In this document: positions 55,407 to 64,000 of the stretch, piece by piece
How the letters are laid out: each line of letters begins with the position of its first letter
How positions within the stretch are numbered: position 1 is the first letter of the stretch
Assembly (NCBI RefSeq): GCF_000466685.1
Contig: NZ_ANNG01000003.1
Location: 28,442 to 92,441 of the forward strand
From: Campylobacter concisus UNSWCS
Lineage (GTDB): Bacteria; Campylobacterota; Campylobacteria; Campylobacterales; Campylobacteraceae
DNA: 64,000 nt
Direction of reading: 5' to 3'
The notes under the pieces: generated by a model
Told to the model about the DNA's origin: nothing
What the model saw: only the letters and a program-made list of their open reading frames with translations
Database searches by the model: none
Program-made: the position numbers and the translations under genes

Positions 55407-56094
55407 AAGCGCACTTTGTGGATATTTTTATGGAAATGCATTTGACTACATCACGCTCATCTCATCATCGCAAAAGCAAGTTTTTAAATTTTTATTCAAA
55501 GATGGCAAAATTTACAAAGAAGATCTTGAGCATGAATGTGACAAAAGCGCGTTTGAAGCAGCTATTAAGGGGATTTGTAACGAATATGCAAATAAAATTT
55601 TAGAGCACCAAGACGAGCTAAATGAGTATGAGAAAATTTATGCTAGTCAAAAAAATTTTGAGAAATTTATAAAAAGACACCACTTTTTAAAGTATGAGAT
55701 CAGAAAATTTCAAAATAGCATTTCGCACTTTTATGAAGCACTTGCAATATGTCAAAGTGAGCAGCAAGGGCTAAAAAAAGAGCTTAAAAACAGCATCCAT
55801 GAAGCAAGTGTCTTTAAAACCATAGCCAACGAATACGCCTATAGAGTTGAGGATATCTATACATTTATACAAAGTGCCAAAAACGACAAGATAAATAAAA
55901 ATATCTACCTCTTGACGCTCATTTCGGCTCTATTTTTGCCGCTAAATTTCATCACTGGCTTTTTTGGTATGAATACAAATGGCATGTTTTTAAGCTCATT
56001 TAAAGATGGTACGTTGATAGTTTTTGCCTTTGTAGCGATACTTTGCGTGCTGTTTTTTATATTTTATTACAGATCAAATAAGGATATTAGTTAA
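55396..56094 (+). CDS. Short CorA-like membrane protein
   Basis: 232 aa. The C-terminal part has the two CorA helices with the GMN motif: [20 protein letters not shown] and [20 protein letters not shown]. The N-terminal region is helical and shorter than in typical CorA (about 320 aa). CorA forms magnesium or cobalt/nickel channels; substrate of this one is unknown. The start is ATG at 55396 because AAGGAG lies just upstream; the frame to 55354 has no site. It is coupled to tgt. The short N-domain is the unusual point. Confidence 0.85.
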   Translation: MSYKSALCGYFYGNAFDYITLISSSQKQVFKFLFKDGKIYKEDLEHECDKSAFEAAIKGICNEYANKILEHQDELNEYEKIYASQKNFEKFIKRHHFLKYEIRKFQNSISHFYEALAICQSEQQGLKKELKNSIHEASVFKTIANEYAYRVEDIYTFIQSAKNDKINKNIYLLTLISALFLPLNFITGFFGMNTNGMFLSSFKDGTLIVFAFVAILCVLFFIFYYRSNKDIS

Positions 56095-56106
56095 ATTTAT
56101 GCGAGG

Positions 56107-56133
56107 CTTGGCAAGTTGATCCAACCTGCCAAG
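56107..56133. terminator. Hairpin between corA-like gene and clpB
   Basis: CTTGGCAAGTTG (56107-56118) and CAACCTGCCAAG (56122-56133) form a 12-bp stem with one mismatch (a G-U pair in the minus-strand RNA) and a 3-nt loop. It separates two convergent genes, and could stop transcription from either side. T-rich sequence follows further along on the plus strand. Confidence 0.5.
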
Positions 56134-56144
56134 TAAATTTGAAG

Positions 56145-58718
<2,574 letters not shown>

Positions 58719-58750
58719 TAAAGCTCCTTAAGTTATTTTATAATGGTGGC

Positions 58751-58780
58751 ATTATATAACTTTAGTCTTATATTGTCAAG
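58751..58780 (-). promoter_or_regulatory. clpB promoter with HAIR-like (HspR) operator
   Basis: On the minus strand: TTGACA (58774-58779), 17-bp spacer, TATAAT (58751-58756), a consensus sigma-70 promoter. Overlapping the -35 is CTTGACA-N7-ACTAAAG (58760-58780), which matches HAIR (CTTGAGT-N7-ACTCAAG) at 11 of 14 arm positions with the right spacing. HspR control of clpB is established in Campylobacter and Helicobacter. Confidence 0.65.
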
Positions 58781-58906
58781 TATTTTTATAACATTTGTCA
58801 CTCTTTTTATTTAATTGCTAAAATTTGCTGTTATAAATTTGTGTTAAAAATAGACAAAAGCTAAAAATATAAGGCTAAATTTATGCTTTTTTTAGCCAAA
58901 TGTTAA

Positions 58907-58912
58907 TAAAAT
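58907..58912 (+). promoter_or_regulatory. Candidate -10 box of the ctpA-pur operon
   Basis: TAAAAT, 26 nt before the ctpA TTG start. Just upstream is a 7-bp inverted repeat, GGCTAAA (58873-58879) and TTTAGCC (58891-58897), which may be an operator. Confidence 0.4.
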
Positions 58913-58937
58913 TGAGCCAAAAAATATAGGAGATATT

Positions 58938-60245
58938 TTGAATAAATTTACTAGATCTTTTGCGCTAAAAATAACAGGCGCCCTACTCATCTCAAGCGTA
59001 GCAGTAAATGCGCTTTTTGCTAAAACTGAAGATGAGGCGAGTGCGAAACTTGAAGCACTTTCAAAACTTACAAAAACCATCTCAACTGTTGAAAAATACT
59101 ACGTTGATGACATTAAATTTAAAGAGATAATCGACAAAGCCATTGCTGGTTTGATGCAAAATTTGGACGCTCACTCGAGCTTTTTAAATGAAAAAGCATA
59201 TAAAGATATGCAGGTGCAAACAAGCGGCGAATTTGGCGGGCTTGGCATAACAGTTGGCATGAAAGATAGCGCTTTAACCGTTATCTCGCCTATCGAGGAC
59301 ACTCCAGCTGATAAAGCAGGCATAAAAGCTGGCGATATCATTTTAAGGATCGATGGCAACTCAACTATCGGCACAACGATAGATGAAGCTGTAAATAAGA
59401 TGCGCGGCAAGCCAAAAACTCCGATAACAATTACGATCTTAAGAAAAGGCGAGCAAAAGCCATTTGACGTAAAAATTATAAGAGATCTTATAAAGGTTGA
59501 GTCTGTCTATGCAAAAATGATAGAAAATGAAAACATCCTTTATATACGTGTCACAAATTTCGACAAAAACGTCGTCACAAAGGTAAAAGATGCGATTAAA
59601 GAGCATCCTAAAGCAAATGGCATCATACTTGATCTTAGAAACAACCCTGGCGGTCTTTTAAATCAAGCTGTTGATCTAGTGGATCTTTTCGTAGATAACG
59701 GCATAATCGTCTCTCAAAAAGGTCGTGATGCATCTGAAAATGTAGAGTATAAAGCAAGCGCTAGCAAAACCTTATCAAAACTCCCACTTGTTGTCCTTGT
59801 AAATGGCGGAAGTGCAAGTGCTAGCGAGATCGTAAGTGGTTCATTACAAGATCATAAGCGTGCGGTGATAATCGGTGAAAACACATTTGGTAAAGGCAGC
59901 GTTCAGGTGATCCTACCAATAGACGATACAGAAGCGCTAAGACTAACCATCGCAAGATACTACTTACCAAGTGGCAGAACTATCCAAGCTGTTGGCGTAA
60001 CGCCTGATGTAGTCGTGCATCCTGGCAAAGTGCCACAAAGTGATGATAGCGCATTTAGCATCAAAGAGAGCGAACTAAAAGCACACCTAAAAAGCGAGCT
60101 AAACAAGATAAATCCAACAAGTGAAGGCAATAAAACTGAAGCAAAAGATGATAAAAATATAATCACACAGAAAAAAGTTGATGAAGATATTCAGTTAAAA
60201 ACAGCGATTGATACGATCAAAATTTTAAAGATAAAACAACAATAA
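58938..60245 (+). CDS. ctpA: C-terminal processing protease (S41)
   Basis: 435 aa, with an N-terminal export signal or anchor ([20 protein letters not shown]). Then a PDZ domain ([35 protein letters not shown]) and the protease core. Catalytic serine in [12 protein letters not shown] and lysine in [11 protein letters not shown] are present. Such enzymes clip C-termini of periplasmic proteins, and in this group influence peptidoglycan hydrolases. TTG is the start, decided by AGGAG 5 nt upstream. Operon with purC and the genes after it; the last 80 residues are charged. Confidence 0.95.
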   Translation: MNKFTRSFALKITGALLISSVAVNALFAKTEDEASAKLEALSKLTKTISTVEKYYVDDIKFKEIIDKAIAGLMQNLDAHSSFLNEKAYKDMQVQTSGEFGGLGITVGMKDSALTVISPIEDTPADKAGIKAGDIILRIDGNSTIGTTIDEAVNKMRGKPKTPITITILRKGEQKPFDVKIIRDLIKVESVYAKMIENENILYIRVTNFDKNVVTKVKDAIKEHPKANGIILDLRNNPGGLLNQAVDLVDLFVDNGIIVSQKGRDASENVEYKASASKTLSKLPLVVLVNGGSASASEIVSGSLQDHKRAVIIGENTFGKGSVQVILPIDDTEALRLTIARYYLPSGRTIQAVGVTPDVVVHPGKVPQSDDSAFSIKESELKAHLKSELNKINPTSEGNKTEAKDDKNIITQKKVDEDIQLKTAIDTIKILKIKQQ

Positions 60246-60261
60246 TCTAAAGGAGAACAAC

Positions 60262-60972
60262 ATGCAAAAAAGAGAGCTTATCTACGAGGGAAAAGGCAAG
60301 AAAATGTACGCCACAGACGATCCAAATCTACTTGTGGCTGAATTTAAAGACGATTTAACAGCATTTGACGCTCAAAAAAGAGGCAACGAAGCTGGCAAAG
60401 GCGCACTAAATAACAAAATCTCTACTCAGCTTTTTAAACTGCTAGAGAGCAAAGGTATCGTGACTGACCTTGTTGAGACCATCAGCGACACTGAGCAAGT
60501 GGTCAAAAAATGCGAGATCATACCTCTTGAAGTTGTTGTGAGAAATATCGCTACTGGCTCACTTAGCAAAAGGCTTGGCATAAAAGAAGGCACAGTTCTA
60601 CCTTTTACACTTGTTGAGTTCTACTACAAAAATGACGATTTGCACGATCCATTAGTTACTGACGAGCACTGCATCATCATGGGTCTAGTAAAAAGCGAAA
60701 AAGATCTTCAAACTCTAAGACACACAGCAAGAGAGATCAACTCTATCTTATTTAAATTCTTTGCAGAGAGAAATTTAAAACTAGTTGATTTTAAAGTTGA
60801 ATTTGGTATCGACAAAGATGGCAACATCATCTTAGCTGACGAGATAAGCCCTGATAGCTGCAGATTTTGGGATGCGACAACAAACGAAAAACTTGATAAA
60901 GATAGATTTAGACAAGACCTTGGTAGCGTAAAAGTAGCTTACGAAGAAGTTTTAAGAAGAATTCTTTCTTAA
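60262..60972 (+). CDS. purC: SAICAR synthetase
   Basis: 236 aa. Joins CAIR and aspartate using ATP in purine synthesis. Motifs: [15 protein letters not shown] at the N-terminus, [23 protein letters not shown] (the substrate loop), [23 protein letters not shown] precedes the ATG. The gap to ctpA is 16 bp and to purS 8 bp. Confidence 0.97.
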   Translation: MQKRELIYEGKGKKMYATDDPNLLVAEFKDDLTAFDAQKRGNEAGKGALNNKISTQLFKLLESKGIVTDLVETISDTEQVVKKCEIIPLEVVVRNIATGSLSKRLGIKEGTVLPFTLVEFYYKNDDLHDPLVTDEHCIIMGLVKSEKDLQTLRHTAREINSILFKFFAERNLKLVDFKVEFGIDKDGNIILADEISPDSCRFWDATTNEKLDKDRFRQDLGSVKVAYEEVLRRILS

Positions 60973-60980
60973 GGACAAAG

Positions 60981-61217
60981 ATGAAAGCTGTCGTAAATAT
61001 AGCATTAAGAAGTGGGGTCTTAGACCCTGCTGGTAAGGCAGTGGAGCACGCGCTAAATTCGCTTGGATTTAGCGGTGTTTCAAATGTCAGGATAGGCAAA
61101 CAAATCGTTTTAGACATCGACGAAAGCGATAAAAACAAAGCAAAAGAGCAGCTAAAAGTGATGTGTGAAGAGCTTCTAGCAAACACCGTCATCGAAGACT
61201 ACGAGATCGTGCTATGA
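60981..61217 (+). CDS. purS: FGAM synthase subunit PurS
   Basis: 78 aa. Small subunit that bridges PurQ and PurL to move ammonia in formylglycinamidine ribonucleotide synthesis. The sequence AVVNIALRSGVLDPAGKAVEHALNSLG is the family signature; VSNVRIGKQIVLDI follows. The stop overlaps the purQ start (ATGA at 61214-61217). AAGGAC is the ribosome site. purL is not in the window. Confidence 0.95.
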   Translation: MKAVVNIALRSGVLDPAGKAVEHALNSLGFSGVSNVRIGKQIVLDIDESDKNKAKEQLKVMCEELLANTVIEDYEIVL

Positions 61218-61879
61218 AAGTAGCGATCATACTTTTTCCTGGCACAAACTGCGAAGAAGACACAGCTCACGCCTTTGGGCTACTTGGCTGCCAAACGCAT
61301 ATCATCTGGCACAAAGAAGATAAGATCGATGCTGATCTAGTCGTTTTGCCTGGTGGTTTTAGCTACGGCGACTACTTAAGAACGGCTGCGATAGCTAAAT
61401 TTAGCCCAGCAATGCAGGCTGTAAAAGAGCATGCGAAAAAAGGCGGCTACATTTTAGGAATTTGCAATGGCTTTCAGATGCTTCTTGAGCTTGGACTTTT
61501 AAAAGGCGCGATGAGAAGAAATGAAAATTTAAATTTTGTCTCAAAATACCACCACCTAAAAGTAATCTCAAATAACAATAAATTCCTAGCAAATTTAGCT
61601 AAAAACGAAGTGGTAAATATCCCCATCGCTCACGGCGAGGGCAACTATTACACCGACGAAGAGACGTTAAAAAGCCTATATGACAACGAGCAAGTCTTAC
61701 TAAAATACTGTGGCATCAACGGCAATGAGATAAATCCAAATGGTTCAGTTGATAGCATAGCTGGGATTTGCGATGAGAGTAAGAGAATCTTTGGTCTTAT
61801 GCCTCACCCAGAGCGCGCTTGCGAGAAAATTTTAGGCACAGATGATGGCATGAAGATGTTAAAAGGGCTAGTTTGGTAA
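61214..61879 (+). CDS. purQ: FGAM synthase glutaminase subunit PurQ
   Basis: 221 aa class I glutamine amidotransferase. Catalytic cysteine in GGYILGICNGFQMLLELGLL (near residue 86); histidine and glutamate in FGLMPHPERACEKIL. LPGGFSYGDYLRTAAIAKFSP and IPIAHGEGNYY are typical. It frees ammonia from glutamine for PurL. It overlaps purS by ATGA and the next gene by 7 bp. Confidence 0.97.
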   Translation: MKVAIILFPGTNCEEDTAHAFGLLGCQTHIIWHKEDKIDADLVVLPGGFSYGDYLRTAAIAKFSPAMQAVKEHAKKGGYILGICNGFQMLLELGLLKGAMRRNENLNFVSKYHHLKVISNNNKFLANLAKNEVVNIPIAHGEGNYYTDEETLKSLYDNEQVLLKYCGINGNEINPNGSVDSIAGICDESKRIFGLMPHPERACEKILGTDDGMKMLKGLVW

Positions 61880-63180
61880 AACGAACACTTTTTATCGCCC
61901 TACTCGCGCTAAATTTATTTGCCGCAAACACTGATGAAGTCAGCGTTTTTGACATGATGGATGAGGCAAGAGAGGATAAATTTGTAAATAGCCAAGCATC
62001 AAAGCCGCAAGCAAAGACTCCAAGCGAAGAAGATATATCAAGAAAGCTCGTCTCTCCACGCTCTATCGCCCCACAGCCAGAGCGTATCACTCCAGAGCAG
62101 ATGCGAAATATCGTCCCGACAAACGAACCAGACATCAGCGTCCCTGATAATCAAGTCTATGACAAGATCAAGATAAAAGACCTCCTTTTAAAAGCGACAA
62201 ATATCCCTAAAAATGTCGTAGTAGGAGAAATTTTTAGCGTTGAGATCGTGGCTGATACGCAAAGTGACCTTGAGTTTGAGTTTGAGACACAGCTTGATGA
62301 GACAAATATCAAATGGCTAAATAAGAAGAATTTTCAATGGGTAAAAGGCGATGAAAACAAATATATCGGCACTTTCTACCTTGAAGCAACTAGCATTGAC
62401 GCAAAGACTTTACGAGTTAGCTTGGATCTAAAAAGAAATGGTGAGAACTATCAAAACTCAAACATAAACATCTTTTTACCAAAGCTAAAAGAGCTTAGAA
62501 GCGACGAAAACTACAACCACATCGTCGCTGATAACCTTGAGGTAAAGAAATTTAAAACGACTAAATTTGATGATATAAACAACATCATGGTCGTGGAAAT
62601 TTACGGCAACAATGTCGATCTAAGCGCCTTTAATATCGAAAACAAAACGATCCTAAAGCAAGGCGTAGATACGATAAACGGCGACTTTAATTCGCAAAGT
62701 GCATATTATTTTGCAGTATTTAAGCCAAACAAAAAGACGCTTGACTTTAACTACTACAACCTAAAAAAAGCTAAATTTGAGAGCTTTTCATTGCCTGTGA
62801 GCGTCGAAGAGGACGAGGTTAGCACGCAAATCGGTCTAAATCCAAAACAAAGCGAATTTAGCACCTACAAAGATATCACGATCTACTCTTTGGTCGCTAT
62901 CTTTATCTTGCTAGCGATCTGGCGTAGAAAGCTAAGCTACTTCTTTGTAGCGGCCATTTTTATCGCACTTGGAATTTACACTTACAATCCTTTTGGCAAA
63001 GCAGTGCTTAAGCCAGATGTGAGCGTCACTATCTTGCCAACTAAAAATTCAACCGTTTTTTATACATCTCGTAAAAATGAAAATGTTGAAATTTTAGACA
63101 CAAAAGATGACTACTCAAAAATTTTATTTAGCGACGGCAAAATCGGCTGGGTAAGAAAGGGTGATCTTGTCAAAAATTAG
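61873..63180 (+). CDS. Exported protein with C-terminal SH3-type domain, function unknown
   Basis: 435 aa. A signal peptide (RTLFIALLALNLFAAN) leads to a beta-rich periplasmic region (about 90-310), then two membrane helices (IYSLVAIFILLAIW, YFFVAAIFIALGIY, roughly 335-375), and a C-terminal segment resembling a bacterial SH3 domain (SVTILPTKNSTVFYTS...SDGKIGWVRKGDLVKN). I do not know its role; SH3 domains often bind the cell wall or other proteins. The start is TTG at 61873, within purQ, with AAAAGGG upstream. plsC begins inside its end. Confidence 0.85.
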   Translation: MVKRTLFIALLALNLFAANTDEVSVFDMMDEAREDKFVNSQASKPQAKTPSEEDISRKLVSPRSIAPQPERITPEQMRNIVPTNEPDISVPDNQVYDKIKIKDLLLKATNIPKNVVVGEIFSVEIVADTQSDLEFEFETQLDETNIKWLNKKNFQWVKGDENKYIGTFYLEATSIDAKTLRVSLDLKRNGENYQNSNINIFLPKLKELRSDENYNHIVADNLEVKKFKTTKFDDINNIMVVEIYGNNVDLSAFNIENKTILKQGVDTINGDFNSQSAYYFAVFKPNKKTLDFNYYNLKKAKFESFSLPVSVEEDEVSTQIGLNPKQSEFSTYKDITIYSLVAIFILLAIWRRKLSYFFVAAIFIALGIYTYNPFGKAVLKPDVSVTILPTKNSTVFYTSRKNENVEILDTKDDYSKILFSDGKIGWVRKGDLVKN

Positions 63181-63835
63181 AGCTTTTTTCTTTTCTATTG
63201 AATTTGTGATAAGCGTCGTTATTGTCGTATTTTTCATGTGGCTATTTAACTCTAAAAATAGAGCCATAAGAAAATTTTGGGGCAGATCGCAGAGATTTTT
63301 TGGCGGATATAAGCTTGAAGTGATCGGTAAATTTAGCGACGAAGCAAATATCTTGCTGATAAATCACCAAAGCATGCTTGATATCATCGCACTTGAAGAG
63401 ATCCATCCTAAAAATATATGCTGGATCGCAAAAGCACAGATAGGCAAGATCCCGATCATAGGTAAAATTTTGAGCCTTCCTAAGATGATAGCAGTCGAGC
63501 GAGAAAATAAACACTCGCTAATAAAGCTTTTAAGCGAAGCAAAAGACAGAGTAGAAAATGGCCGTGTTTTAGCGATATTTCCAGAAGGCACAAGGTCTCA
63601 AACCAAAGAGCTACTACCATTTAAAGGTGGTGCGAAGTTGCTAGTTGAAAAGCTAAATTTAAAGGTTCAGCCTATCGTGATCGTTGGAAGCGATGCGATG
63701 AAAGTGAAAGAATTTAGCTTTAAAAAGGCTGACATCAAGCTCTTTTGTCTTGATCTAGTCGATACCTCAAAACAGAACTGGCTAGAGGCGACTAGAGAGA
63801 GCATGCAAAAAGTCTTAGACGAAAATAGAAAATAA
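63167..63835 (+). CDS. plsC: 1-acyl-sn-glycerol-3-phosphate acyltransferase
   Basis: About 222 aa with an N-terminal membrane helix (FFFSIEFVISVVIVVFFMWLF). Acyltransferase motifs: NHQSMLDIIAL (HxxxxD-type block, here NHQSMLD), a second block LSLPKMIAVER, and FPEGTRSQTKELLPFKGGA (glycerol-phosphate binding). It makes phosphatidic acid from lysophosphatidic acid. I take TTG 63167 as start because AAAGG lies 6 nt upstream; GTG 63161 is possible. Last gene of the ctpA operon, overlapping the SH3-type gene by 14 bp. Confidence 0.92.
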   Translation: MSKIRAFFFSIEFVISVVIVVFFMWLFNSKNRAIRKFWGRSQRFFGGYKLEVIGKFSDEANILLINHQSMLDIIALEEIHPKNICWIAKAQIGKIPIIGKILSLPKMIAVERENKHSLIKLLSEAKDRVENGRVLAIFPEGTRSQTKELLPFKGGAKLLVEKLNLKVQPIVIVGSDAMKVKEFSFKKADIKLFCLDLVDTSKQNWLEATRESMQKVLDENRK

Positions 63836-63840
63836 ATTTA

Positions 63841-63860
63841 GCTTTGTAAATTTACAAAGC
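63841..63860 (+). terminator. 20-bp palindrome after plsC
   Basis: A perfect palindrome (GCTTTGTAAA and TTTACAAAGC) begins 5 bp after the plsC stop. It has no loop spacer and only a loose AT-rich tail, so it may be a weak terminator or mRNA end. Confidence 0.4.
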
Positions 63861-63927
63861 CCTACTCTATTATTATTTATAAAATTTTTATTTTATATAC
63901 GAGAAATTTTCGTCTATAAATTTAAAA

Positions 63928-63949
63928 AGGTCTAGCCAAAGCTAGACCT
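63928..63949 (-). terminator. Terminator for a gene beyond the right edge
   Basis: AGGTCTAGC (63928-63936) and GCTAGACCT (63941-63949) form a perfect 9-bp stem with a CAAA loop. On the minus strand it is followed by a T-rich tail (TTTTAAATTT), so it should end a transcript coming from right of the window. No ORF can be called from the 50 bp beyond it. Confidence 0.65.
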
Positions 63950-64000
63950 AAAAATATTAGCTTAAGAGGTAAAAACTTAAGTTCTAAAGACACTTAGTTT

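Overview
The window looks like the chromosome of a Campylobacter (class Epsilonproteobacteria), more like the C. concisus/C. curvus group than C. jejuni. This is inferred from low-GC coding sequence with AAATTTAG-rich composition, short TAWAAT -10 boxes mostly without a -35 element, and several gene blocks in the order remembered from Campylobacter genomes: valS-metN-metI-metQ; flgA-ubiX-coaD-tmk-hisS-speA-aspB; the ftsH-like-mtaB-mscS-aroB run and, with the mla block between, tgt-corA; and clpB/ctpA-purC-purS-purQ-plsC. The species call is an inference. No prophage, IS element, CRISPR array or rRNA was seen.

Layout. 1-5.3 kb: two genes of unknown function, murG-ftsW (minus), murI (plus) and a DedA protein. 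5.5-11.6 kb (minus): a methionine-uptake block, valS-metN-metI followed by a leader region and two tandem metQ genes. The leader holds a 19-codon ORF rich in Met and Cys codons and a perfect 20-bp inverted repeat, and may be an attenuator. 11.7-19.1 kb (minus): pbpC and a 1707-residue bacterial alpha-2-macroglobulin with an intact CAEQ thioester motif. 19.1-26.2 kb (plus): a UvrD/Rep helicase, then a complete MacA-MacB-TolC-type efflux operon and a small unknown gene. 26.2-27.1 kb: a 920-bp stretch without a firm gene, holding a degenerate 107-bp direct repeat, an 18-bp inverted repeat and two tiny minus-strand ORFs. 27.1-29.7 kb (minus): sixA, a DUF455 ferritin-like protein, a rhomboid protease and an NlpC/P60 lipoprotein.

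29.7-42.7 kb (plus): murA-moeA, tRNA-Gly(GCC), then a tightly overlapping run flgA-ubiX-coaD-tmk-hisS-speA-aspB-thiS-thiF-thiG-thiH-thiE-like. The flgA frame runs through the tRNA gene and has no standard start codon after it. 42.7-50.8 kb (minus): a membrane protein, mog, an FtsH-type ATPase that lacks the HExxH zinc motif, mtaB, an MscS channel, aroB and a TrkA-like protein. 50.9-54.2 kb (minus): an MCE/Mla lipid-transport operon (mlaE-mlaF-mlaD plus lipoprotein). 54.3-56.1 kb (plus): tgt and a short CorA-like protein. 56.1-58.7 kb (minus): clpB, with a near-consensus promoter overlapped by a HAIR-like (HspR) operator. 58.9-63.8 kb (plus): ctpA-purC-purS-purQ, an SH3-type periplasmic/membrane protein and plsC. 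A minus-strand terminator near 63.94 kb announces a gene beyond the right edge.

Most genes are housekeeping: peptidoglycan synthesis (murG, ftsW, murI, murA, pbpC), purine, thiamine thiazole, molybdenum cofactor, polyamine and aromatic pathways, and envelope lipid traffic. The points most worth following are the met leader, the flgA/tRNA arrangement, the catalytically dead FtsH paralogue, the alpha-2-macroglobulin/PbpC pair, and the decayed-looking 26.2-27.1 kb interval.
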